From contig DATMTN010000018.1 of NCBI GenBank assembly GCA_035564115.1, forward strand, positions 1 through 25,769: a stretch of 25,769 nucleotides of DNA, given 5' to 3'. The notes beneath the pieces are model-generated. The model did not search any database, was not told the origin of the DNA, and saw only the letters and a program-made list of their open reading frames with translations. Numbering within the stretch: position 1 is the stretch's first letter; the number at the start of each line of letters is the position of its first letter. This DNA comes from JACMPA01 sp035564115 (GTDB taxonomy: Bacteria; Patescibacteriota; Saccharimonadia; Saccharimonadales; UBA4665). The position numbers and the translations under genes are program-made. This document shows positions 1 through 6,301 of this stretch, in pieces.

Positions 1-2
1 CT

Positions 3-599
3 TGGAATATCTCGTCTCAAACTTTCCCAACAGCCCGCAGTAGTTTTGGGCCTGGGGCCGTCTATAACGGCAAATTCTACATCGTGGGGGGTTGTACAGG
101 TAGTGGTACCTGCGGCTCAACAGCTTCGGCCGATGTGGAGATCGGTGGACCGCAATCTATACCTCGGGTTGCCCACTACTCATCTATTGTCGACCTTAAA
201 AGTACAGCAAATGGTAGTGTTGGCGGTGATCCACAGATAACGCGTTTTGCACTCGGCTTCACGCCAGCGTCGGCAAGCAGCGCGGTCAATGTTTGCTGGC
301 AAGGCGCTACAACGGCTGCACCGAGTAATAATAATGCCTTTGGTAGCACCACCTGCGCGAGTGCTCTCACGAGTCTGAATCGTACGGTGTGGTCTAGCTA
401 TGGACGCTATGCATTTGCCTATGTCACGCTGGATGATAGCCAATCGGCCACCTTCCCCGACACAAATCAGACCAGCTTAACAGAGATAGATACCTACTTC
501 CATGCTTCACCGGCGCGTCGGCTGCGCATGGGCCAGACCTTTACTGATATGGGCCAACAAGGTGGTAGGAATAACCAGCTAGATACCGAAGGACCGTGA
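3..599 (+). CDS. Kelch-repeat surface protein, C-terminal part (5' end outside window)
   Basis: The frame is open from the first bases of the window to a TGA stop at 597-599, so only the last 198 residues are visible and the true start lies upstream. The first visible residues carry a kelch-type blade ending AVYNGKFYIVGG. After it comes a Ser/Thr/Ala-rich stretch that looks like a beta-sandwich, with Cys residues that could form disulfides, and a terminal segment containing VTLDDSQSATFPD and RRLRMGQTFTD. I associate this terminal block with large surface or pilin-like proteins of Saccharibacteria; that is recollection, not a search. No membrane helix is visible in this part. The gene converges on the glycosidase on the other strand with only two bases between the stop codons. 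An export signal would have to be in the missing N-terminus. Confidence 0.72.
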   Translation, partial: WNISSQTFPTARSSFGPGAVYNGKFYIVGGCTGSGTCGSTASADVEIGGPQSIPRVAHYSSIVDLKSTANGSVGGDPQITRFALGFTPASASSAVNVCWQGATTAAPSNNNAFGSTTCASALTSLNRTVWSSYGRYAFAYVTLDDSQSATFPDTNQTSLTEIDTYFHASPARRLRMGQTFTDMGQQGGRNNQLDTEGP

Positions 600-601
600 G
601 T

Positions 602-1774
602 CTAGTTTACTTTACAGCTCCCGCCAGGACCTGGTTCGTGAGCGGGCCCATCACAGAGATGAGTATCTAGAAAGATGCTCTTGGCAGCGCTCCAGAGTGA
701 TGGATCATGCTGTTTGACCATACGGTAGTACCAGTACTCACTGCCCCACAAATAGAACTCGTGCATGCCGGTGCCCTGGGCGAACTTTACCCTGCCCTCC
801 AGCCGCGTGGCATCGAGTGACTTGTCGCCCTCGGCGGCTGATATTTGGTCGAGTGATTTGCCATTCGGGCCCCACGACTCAGCCTGGAGCTCATGGATAA
901 TCATATCGCGGCCGGTAAAGATCTTCTGCCAACCCGCTACAAAGGCGTAGTACCAGGCTGGGAACGGATACTCCAGATAGCGGTGCGTGATCTGGGCATC
1001 CCAAACACGCTTGTAGATCGATATGCCGAACTCATCAGGCTGCGGCTGCCCGATCGGCCAGCCCAGGGCATTGTTGCTGCGGTTGATGATGACGGTGTGC
1101 TGATTATCCAACTTCTTAACGAGATTAAACTCGCTTACCAAGCGGGAGCGGTCCATGGCGCCTGGAATAGTTTCACAGTTACCAAAACCCTTCAGAAAGT
1201 ACTCGTTTTCGACCTGGTAACTGCGAAGGGCTGGCGAATCCTTGTAGCGGTTTACGATCGCTGAGATGAAGCTGTTGAGCTGTGGCTCCCATTGGCTGGG
1301 CTGTTCACTGCTCGCCCAGCCGGGCATATGGCACTCCGGCCAGCGTGGTTGGCGCAGCCCCAGGCTGAGGGTGATATGCCCATGAGCAGCTTCGACTTTT
1401 TGGAACTGCCAATCGAGCGTGCTGAAGTCGTACTGGCCCTTCGTGGGTTCCAGTTGATCCCAATAGCTCACGAGGCGGAAGTTACGGACGCCGACGTCGT
1501 TGATAAGTGCGCTCATAGTTTGCTGCGGGTCGAGGCCCAGACTTTGCGCGTAGGAGGGGATGAATGAGGCGCCCACTACGTAGGGCTTGTTTCGTTCACT
1601 CCAGATATACCAACGGGCAATGCCGTACATGATGGCCAGACAGATGAGAAACGTCGTAACACCAATGGTGACGAGCTTCTGCCACAGCCCACGCCGCCAG
1701 TATGCTTTCAGGAGTCGGCCCGGGGTGTGCCAGCTGATTTTCAGCCGTTTGTGGGAAGATTTCTGTGATGTCAT
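602..1774 (-). CDS. Membrane-anchored clan GH-A glycoside hydrolase-like protein
   Basis: A 390-residue protein with a basic N-terminus, one hydrophobic helix at about residues 34-52, and an outside-facing TIM-barrel-like domain. SYQVENEY places the Asn-Glu pair of clan GH-A at N190-E191, so E191 is the likely acid/base. IHELQAESW gives a candidate nucleophile at E295 (E299 is the alternative) at the place expected for strand beta-7. WDQLEPTKGQYDF (about 105-117) is typical of GH-A proteins such as GH5, GH39 and GH42. The substrate cannot be named. An anchored glycosidase would suit an organism living on host or community polysaccharide, or one remodelling its own glycans. It is divergent from the glycosyltransferase at 1793 with only 18 bases between the start codons. 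A TATAAT sits 8 bases before the ATG, so the mRNA may be leaderless. The family is a domain-level call; catalytic activity is inferred. Confidence 0.72.
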   Translation of the reverse strand: MTSQKSSHKRLKISWHTPGRLLKAYWRRGLWQKLVTIGVTTFLICLAIMYGIARWYIWSERNKPYVVGASFIPSYAQSLGLDPQQTMSALINDVGVRNFRLVSYWDQLEPTKGQYDFSTLDWQFQKVEAAHGHITLSLGLRQPRWPECHMPGWASSEQPSQWEPQLNSFISAIVNRYKDSPALRSYQVENEYFLKGFGNCETIPGAMDRSRLVSEFNLVKKLDNQHTVIINRSNNALGWPIGQPQPDEFGISIYKRVWDAQITHRYLEYPFPAWYYAFVAGWQKIFTGRDMIIHELQAESWGPNGKSLDQISAAEGDKSLDATRLEGRVKFAQGTGMHEFYLWGSEYWYYRMVKQHDPSLWSAAKSIFLDTHLCDGPAHEPGPGGSCKVN

Positions 1775-1778
1775 CAGG

Positions 1779-1788
1779 TAGAATTATA
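1779..1788. promoter_or_regulatory. Overlapping divergent -10 elements
   Basis: On the minus strand TATAAT covers 1783-1788, 8 bases before the ATG of the glycosidase at 1774. On the plus strand TAGAAT covers 1779-1784, 8 bases before the ATG of the glycosyltransferase at 1793. No good -35 is visible for either. Both mRNAs would start at or next to the A of the start codon. The hexamers share two bases, so the two promoters could not be occupied at the same time. Confidence 0.5.
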
Positions 1789-1792
1789 GGCG

Positions 1793-2608
1793 ATGCACAA
1801 GCATTTACGAATTAGTCTAGTTATACCAGCTTACAACGAGGAAGCCAATCTGGCTGACTGTTTGGAAGCGGCGCTGGCCCAGACGGTGCCTTTCTATGAA
1901 ATTATTGTCGTCGACAACGCGTCGACCGACGCCACGGCTCAGGTGGCGGCCCGGTACCGAGGTGTGCGTGTGGTACATGAATCTCGTCGTGGCATTGCCC
2001 ATGCGCGCAATGCTGGCTTTAACGCGGCCCGCGGTGACTACATCGCCCGGATTGACGCTGATACGCAGCTGCCAATAGGTTGGGCGGCGCACATCGAAGC
2101 TTTTTATACCGATCCCATCAACACGCAGACGGCCTGGACCGGGAGCGGCGCGTTCATGGGTGTGCCGCTCGCTCGACTCGTGAACTTTACTTATCGCACG
2201 CTCGCCTTTCACAGCAACCGGCTGCTGATTGGTCACCCAACCATCTGGGGTTCAAACATGGCCTTCCCGGCAGCAATGTGGCAAAAAGTGGGACGCCACA
2301 CCTGTGTCCAGCGCGGTATCCACGAGGATTTGGACCTGGCAATCCACGCCGTGCAGGCGGATATGACGGTGTACTTCGACAAGACCATGCCCGTCCCTGC
2401 TCGTCTGCGTCGTATCGAGGGCAGTCGGGCCCAGTTGTGGGACTATCTGCAGTGGTGGCCACGGACACTTAAGCAGCATGGCTACGCTTCGTGGCGTATC
2501 TGTTGGCTGATCGGTGTTCTACCCTTGTATCTGGCAACACCCGTGCTCAATCTCGGTTCGGCACTCAAACGTGGTACAGCTCAGGTATTGAGCGCGTTCG
2601 AGGTGTAG
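1793..2608 (+). CDS. Family 2 glycosyltransferase
   Basis: A 271-residue GT-A fold protein. The N-terminus has the GT2 signature SLVIPAYNEEANL (8-20) and VVDNASTDAT (39-48). The metal/nucleotide-sugar DxD is the DAD at 88-90 in ARIDADTQLP. HEDLDLA (178-184) carries the ED pair expected for the catalytic base. A hydrophobic stretch at about 236-255 probably attaches the C-terminus to the membrane. It likely transfers a sugar from a nucleotide donor to a lipid or glycan acceptor at the inner membrane face; donor and acceptor cannot be told from sequence. The last 28 bases overlap the convergent nuclease gene, which is unusual for unrelated genes. There is no clear ribosome binding site; the -10 TAGAAT lies 8 bases before the ATG, fitting leaderless translation. 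Confidence 0.87.
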   Translation: MHKHLRISLVIPAYNEEANLADCLEAALAQTVPFYEIIVVDNASTDATAQVAARYRGVRVVHESRRGIAHARNAGFNAARGDYIARIDADTQLPIGWAAHIEAFYTDPINTQTAWTGSGAFMGVPLARLVNFTYRTLAFHSNRLLIGHPTIWGSNMAFPAAMWQKVGRHTCVQRGIHEDLDLAIHAVQADMTVYFDKTMPVPARLRRIEGSRAQLWDYLQWWPRTLKQHGYASWRICWLIGVLPLYLATPVLNLGSALKRGTAQVLSAFEV

Positions 2609-3183
2609 CCACCCTGATCGGTCGGTGTTGGTCTGCATGTGCCCCACAGCCCCTTTTTGGCGGCCATGGCAGTGTCTTCTTCGGACTTGAACTGATCGGC
2701 TTTGGTGAACGGGAAGTACGGATAGTAAAAGGCATAGCCATTCTTGACTAGTTCGTCCTGAACTAAGCGGCCATCCGGCAGATAGATGTAGCGCAGCAAA
2801 CGGTCGTAGCGGTCGCGGTTAGTGCTTTCAGGGTCGGAGCTAAGCCGTACCTTGTTGCCGGCGTTGGTAATAAGTTGCTTAGTGTAGGCTGCTGCCTCTG
2901 GGCCATAGCACTGCACTGGTTTGCGGGGATCGTGGGTCTCGGGCGTGTCGACGCCTATGAATCGTAGCGTTTCGTTATGGCCATTCATATCGACGATGAT
3001 CGTATCGCCGTCATCGTAGTGCACAACGCTGTAGAGCCCCGGCTGATTTACTTCGGCCGCTTTCTTGACTCCGCCAAACCAACCGTGCAATTGCCCGAAG
3101 TACACGATGAGTGATACCACAAATACAATTAGCGACAGCCACTGGCGTTGCTTACGACTCAGGAGCGAGACACGCCGAGCCAC
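2581..3183 (-). CDS. Membrane-anchored thermonuclease (SNase-like)
   Basis: A 200-residue protein with a hydrophobic segment at about 16-30 (signal anchor or uncleaved signal peptide) followed by a staphylococcal nuclease fold. The known catalytic set is visible: DDGDT (57-61), RFIGVDTPE with R74, D79 and E82, and DRYDRLLRY with R128 at the position of SNase Arg87. It would degrade DNA or RNA outside the cytoplasm in a calcium-dependent way, plausibly for nucleotide scavenging. The start is a GTG two bases after the stop of the kinase upstream, so it is probably translated from the same mRNA. A modest AGG about 11 bases upstream lies inside the kinase gene. Its 3' end overlaps the glycosyltransferase on the other strand. 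Family and key residues are clear; the biological role is inferred. Confidence 0.86.
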   Translation of the reverse strand: MARRVSLLSRKQRQWLSLIVFVVSLIVYFGQLHGWFGGVKKAAEVNQPGLYSVVHYDDGDTIIVDMNGHNETLRFIGVDTPETHDPRKPVQCYGPEAAAYTKQLITNAGNKVRLSSDPESTNRDRYDRLLRYIYLPDGRLVQDELVKNGYAFYYPYFPFTKADQFKSEEDTAMAAKKGLWGTCRPTPTDQGGYTSNALNT

Positions 3184-3185
3184 AG

Positions 3186-3710
3186 TTAGATACCTAATTT
3201 TTGACGAATTGCCGACTCACTGATGTGGGCGCCATCGATTTGTATGACTTGTTCGTCTGAGTCAGGCTCCTGTAAGTGGTCGCTGAGGCGATTAAAATCG
3301 GTGAGCTCCATATTGCCCCATACTCGGGTATCTTTGTCGGTTGATTCCTCGGTGGCACGCTTACGAGCGAGTTCACGGTCGGTTGTCATCCAGATGACCA
3401 CAGTATTGGCGCCATGTCTGGCGGCAATGGCACGTAATTTGTCGCGATCAGCCCGGAAGTTGAAGTTCGTGTCGTAAATGACGCACCGTCCCTGTGCGAG
3501 TAGGTCATCGGCGGTATGGTTCAGATGGTCGTAGAGCACGCGGCTCTCTTCGCGACTATGAGTGACTTCGTCGAACAATACATGTCGCTCAAAATCCGCC
3601 CATAGGTGCACGCCGTCAGTAGCTTCACGGATTATGCGCGCCACGGTGGTTTTGCCGGCACCCGGATAGCCCATGAACAGATAGAGTGTTGGTCTAGTCA
3701 TTATGGTCAT
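3186..3710 (-). CDS. AAA_33-type P-loop kinase
   Basis: A 174-residue P-loop protein. The Walker A motif GYPGAGKTT is at 14-22, and IYDTNFNFRADRDKL (78-92) resembles the substrate-binding segment of the AAA_33/zeta-toxin-like small kinases, followed by a basic lid region RELARKRATEE (112-122). The family includes predicted nucleoside, sugar and RNA-end kinases, so the substrate is unknown. Two starts are possible: the longer one given here, or the ATG at 3701 (residue 4). A TGCTACAAT extended -10 overlaps the first ATG and lies 7 bases before the second, so if that promoter is used the real start is 3701 on a leaderless mRNA. If the gene is instead read through from the adenosyltransferase 18 bases upstream, the longer start remains possible. 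Confidence 0.82.
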   Translation of the reverse strand: MTIMTRPTLYLFMGYPGAGKTTVARIIREATDGVHLWADFERHVLFDEVTHSREESRVLYDHLNHTADDLLAQGRCVIYDTNFNFRADRDKLRAIAARHGANTVVIWMTTDRELARKRATEESTDKDTRVWGNMELTDFNRLSDHLQEPDSDEQVIQIDGAHISESAIRQKLGI

Positions 3711-3714
3711 TGTA
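3709..3714 (-). promoter_or_regulatory. Extended -10 before the P-loop kinase
   Basis: On the minus strand the sequence reads TGCTACAAT, an extended -10 (TGn plus TACAAT). It is followed by 7 bases and then the ATG at 3701, which puts the expected transcription start on that ATG. No -35 is evident and there is no Shine-Dalgarno between the two. Confidence 0.4.
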
Positions 3715-3728
3715 GCAGACGTAGGAGG

Positions 3729-4298
3729 CTAGTAATCAATGCCTTTATTGGCCAAAAATTTGTCATCGAAGTGATGTTTGATTTTGGTCATGTTGGTGGC
3801 AATGTCGGCGTAGCGCAGGAATTCCTCTGGAAAGTCGCGGCCGGTGACACACAGGGACGTTTTGGGGCTGTGGCCTTCTAGCAGGGCCTGCAGCTGGTCT
3901 TTGCTAAGGAGGCCGTCGTGGACAGCGTTGTTGATCTCGTCACAGATGACGAGGTCGTAGTCACCGCTGGTGGCGGCCCGGAAGGCCTCATCGTAGGTTT
4001 CCTGGGCAGCTTGTTTGTGCTGCTCATCGCTGACGGCTGTCGGGCTTAGATGGTCCGCGTTATAAAAGCCCTTACCACCTTTGTAAAAGTACAACTGGTC
4101 TTTGAACAGCGGTGTGATGTCGCGGATGAAGGCGTGTTCCCCAACTCCCCAGTATTTAATAAACTGGATGTAGGCCACCTTCCAGCGATTGCCGAGGGCG
4201 CGCGTTAGCAGCCCCATTGAGGCACTGGTCTTGCCCTTGCCTTCGCCGGTGTAGACCAGCACCACTGATTCTTTGGTTTCGAAATCTTCAAACGCCAT
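3729..4298 (-). CDS. cobO: Cob(I)yrinic acid a,c-diamide / corrinoid adenosyltransferase (CobO/BtuR family)
   Basis: A 189-residue protein of the CobA/CobO/BtuR family, which moves the adenosyl group of ATP onto reduced corrinoids to make adenosylcobalamin. The family P-loop YTGEGKGKTSAS is at 16-27, the Walker B-like segment DLVICDEINNA at 115-125, and VTGRDFPEE (151-159) is the conserved VTGR segment. Length matches the family (about 170-200). The neighbours are not cobalamin-synthesis genes, so salvage of imported corrinoid is more likely than synthesis. A class II ribonucleotide reductase or another B12 enzyme elsewhere in the genome would explain its retention (inference). It follows the 266-residue unknown by 38 bases on the same strand, but a TATACT 10 bases before its ATG suggests its own promoter. 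Confidence 0.9.
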   Translation of the reverse strand: MAFEDFETKESVVLVYTGEGKGKTSASMGLLTRALGNRWKVAYIQFIKYWGVGEHAFIRDITPLFKDQLYFYKGGKGFYNADHLSPTAVSDEQHKQAAQETYDEAFRAATSGDYDLVICDEINNAVHDGLLSKDQLQALLEGHSPKTSLCVTGRDFPEEFLRYADIATNMTKIKHHFDDKFLANKGIDY

Positions 4299-4308
4299 AC
4301 TGGAGACT

Positions 4309-4314
4309 AGTATA
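4309..4314 (-). promoter_or_regulatory. -10 element before cobO
   Basis: TATACT on the minus strand, 10 bases before the ATG at 4298. The predicted mRNA would carry a leader of only about four bases. No Shine-Dalgarno of normal strength lies in that space and no cobalamin riboswitch could fit in the 38-base gap. Confidence 0.4.
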
Positions 4315-4336
4315 GCCTACCCGCGTCTTACTCATT

Positions 4337-5137
4337 TCACTCCTTGGGTCTTCGGGGACGCATCGGTTTGTCGGGCATCTCCCCGCTGGGTACACTGACA
4401 GGTTGTATCTGGATGGGTCTGGTTGTTTCACCGAGCTTGGTGGAGAGCTCTTGGAAACGATTGCCGTAGGCCCAGGCCAGCACCTCGGCGCTGTTGGCGG
4501 CGGTAGTGAGTTGGAGCTCGCGGAATAGCTCTCCAAGCCGTAGCGCGATAGATACTTCAGGGTACCCCCGTACGATGTATTCGGCCTTGCGGCGTGGGAT
4601 GGTTTGACCTGGTAGAAGCGGCTCCGCACCCTTTGTAATAAAGTGAATGCCCGTTTGTAGCTGGTTTTCGGCGAGCTGGCGGGTAACAGGATCTTTGCCG
4701 TACTGGCTTGCCCCATAGCGGGCATAATAATCTCGGATGCGTCGAGTGATGGAGTCGCGTGGGATCGAAAAGATGGTTTCACCCCTGGTAGTGACCGCTT
4801 TGCGTCCCTGGGTCAGGAGCCGTCTGGTTTCACGCTCCGACCAGTCACGCATAGCGCTATCTGGATCGGCGTCATTTGCTTGACTGACGCGGGGTGTGCC
4901 ATTGAGGTCATCAATCTTATTATTACTGATAGTGGAGACGTAGGTGTGCAGGCCGTTGGTGAGGCTGTGGGCTTGGTCGGGCCTGGCGTGGTAGAGGTCG
5001 ATTCCCTGTTCAATCCACAAAAACTGGCGCGCCCCTTCGAACATATCACGTTCCACGCCTTCTATACTATGAAACAATCTTTCGGTGGGTTCAGCTGGGT
5101 CAAATGATTCAGGGTTGTGTGTGATATCTGTGGTCAT
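4337..5137 (-). CDS. Unrecognised 266-residue protein
   Basis: I do not recognise a family. The protein is soluble-looking, rich in charged residues, and has no signal peptide or membrane helix. Its middle contains a predicted helical part with FSIPRDSITRRIRDYYARYG, followed by an aromatic and Arg-rich stretch; the last 25 residues are Pro/Arg/Lys-rich (PMRPRRPKE at the end) and probably disordered. The start is well supported: GGAGGT lies just before the ATG, with three bases between. It is the first gene of the minus-strand run that continues through cobO, the kinase and the nuclease, and it diverges from the glycosyltransferase at 5281. That this is a real gene is likely from its length, start signal and position; its function is unknown. 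Confidence 0.7.
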   Translation of the reverse strand: MTTDITHNPESFDPAEPTERLFHSIEGVERDMFEGARQFLWIEQGIDLYHARPDQAHSLTNGLHTYVSTISNNKIDDLNGTPRVSQANDADPDSAMRDWSERETRRLLTQGRKAVTTRGETIFSIPRDSITRRIRDYYARYGASQYGKDPVTRQLAENQLQTGIHFITKGAEPLLPGQTIPRRKAEYIVRGYPEVSIALRLGELFRELQLTTAANSAEVLAWAYGNRFQELSTKLGETTRPIQIQPVSVPSGEMPDKPMRPRRPKE

Positions 5138-5140
5138 AGC

Positions 5141-5160
5141 ACCTCCGTACGCTCATCGTA
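5141..5160 (-). promoter_or_regulatory. Extended -10 and strong ribosome binding site of the 266-residue unknown
   Basis: On the minus strand TGCTACGAT (hexamer 5155-5160) is an extended -10, and GGAGGT (5141-5146) follows. The Shine-Dalgarno is strong but unusually close to the ATG (3 bases). The leader would be about 10 bases. Confidence 0.4.
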
Positions 5161-5247
5161 GCAGCCTGAATCTGAGTTTATTGTGAGAATTTTCTCTAGA
5201 TAGGCTTACTTTGCTCGTGTTGGGTAGGTTCTGCTTACTAACTTCTG

Positions 5248-5268
5248 TATAATGCAGCTAATAGGAGT
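5248..5268 (+). promoter_or_regulatory. Promoter and ribosome binding site of the 5281 glycosyltransferase
   Basis: A consensus TATAAT at 5248-5253 lies 27 bases before the ATG, and AGGAG at 5263-5267 lies in the short leader. This gene therefore has an ordinary leader with a Shine-Dalgarno, unlike several neighbours. No convincing -35 is seen. Confidence 0.5.
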
Positions 5269-5280
5269 TCTCAAGAGAGT

Positions 5281-6225
5281 ATGAAGGTTTTTATTCAAGT
5301 GCCGTGCTTTAACGAGGAGCAGACTCTGCCGCTCGTGTTCGAACATATGCCCAAGACACTGCCAGGTGTCGATGAGGTGGAGTGGTTGATTATCGATAAT
5401 TGTAGTACCGATAACACCGTGGAAGTTGCCAAAAAGCTCGGGGTGAAGCACATTGTTCGGCAGCGCCGAAATATGGGCTTGGCTCGCAGTTTTCGTGATG
5501 GCGTTGACTATGCGTTGAAGCATGGGGCGGATATTGTGGTGAATACCGATGGCGATAACCAATATCCCCAAGATCGTATCGCCGACCTAATCCAGCCAAT
5601 TCTGAGGGGTGAGGCCGAAATTGTCATTGGTGACCGCCAGACCGCCAAGATTGCCCACTTCTCTGGATTTAAGAAAATCATGCAGCGTTTTGGGAGCTGG
5701 GTCGTAAACAAAGCCGCTGGTACTGACCTGCCCGATGCGGCTAGCGGTTTCCGGGCGTACTCGCGCAAGTCGCTGATGATGCTCAACATCGTTACAACCT
5801 TTAGCTACTGCATGGAGACGATCATCCAGGCTGGTAATAAGCGCCTGAAGATCGTCTCGATTCCGATTACCACCAACAAGAAGACACGTGAATCGCGCCT
5901 ATTTAAGAATATTTGGCAGCACATGAATAAGTCCGGCCAAGCGATTCTGCGCAACTTCATTATGTATAAGCCGCACGTTATTTTCATTACGTTTGCGCTG
6001 GTGTTTGGCGTTGGCGCAGTTGTGCCGTTTGGACGGTTCTTTGCGTTGGCAATAGTGGAGGGCACGACTCGTGGTCACTTGCAGTCGCTTATCTTTGGAA
6101 CGGCGATGCTGGTGGGGTGTCTGCTGTCGATCGCCCTGCTGGTAATTTCAGATCTACTGAAAACAAACCGCATCCTTATCGAGGATCAACTTGAACGACT
6201 CAAAGAGATTCAATATAAAAAGTAA
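5281..6225 (+). CDS. Polyprenol-phosphate glycosyltransferase-like GT2 with two membrane helices
   Basis: A 314-residue protein of the dolichol/polyprenol-phosphate mannosyltransferase type (DPM1/GtrB-like). The GT2 opening IQVPCFNEEQTL is at 5-16, LIIDNCSTDNTVEV at 36-49, and the metal-binding DGD in NTDGDNQYPQD at 90-92. RNMGLARSFRDG (63-74) is typical of the subgroup. Two C-terminal hydrophobic helices at roughly 228-248 and 264-288 anchor it in the membrane. It would charge undecaprenyl phosphate with a sugar for glycan export or surface decoration; which sugar is unknown. It is followed by UDP-glucose dehydrogenase and GalU on the same strand, although a separate promoter precedes those genes, so donor-sugar supply and transfer are clustered here. 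Confidence 0.87.
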   Translation: MKVFIQVPCFNEEQTLPLVFEHMPKTLPGVDEVEWLIIDNCSTDNTVEVAKKLGVKHIVRQRRNMGLARSFRDGVDYALKHGADIVVNTDGDNQYPQDRIADLIQPILRGEAEIVIGDRQTAKIAHFSGFKKIMQRFGSWVVNKAAGTDLPDAASGFRAYSRKSLMMLNIVTTFSYCMETIIQAGNKRLKIVSIPITTNKKTRESRLFKNIWQHMNKSGQAILRNFIMYKPHVIFITFALVFGVGAVVPFGRFFALAIVEGTTRGHLQSLIFGTAMLVGCLLSIALLVISDLLKTNRILIEDQLERLKEIQYKK

Positions 6226-6248
6226 GCCTACCCAAGCAGTGCATGCAG

Positions 6249-6293
6249 TATAATGAGGCCCCAATGAGCACCAGAGCTGTGTACGGAAAAGGA
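6249..6293 (+). promoter_or_regulatory. Promoter and ribosome binding site of the UDP-glucose dehydrogenase gene
   Basis: TATAAT at 6249-6254, with AAAAGGA at 6287-6293 placed 8 bases before the ATG at 6302. The leader would be about 40 bases. No good -35 is visible. This suggests ugd and galU form their own transcription unit. Confidence 0.45.
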
Positions 6294-6301
6294 ACAAGAC
6301 A

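Noticed and set aside
4299..4336. Cobalamin riboswitch before cobO
   Set aside because: The gap is 38 bases, too short for the aptamer, and no B12-box sequence is seen.
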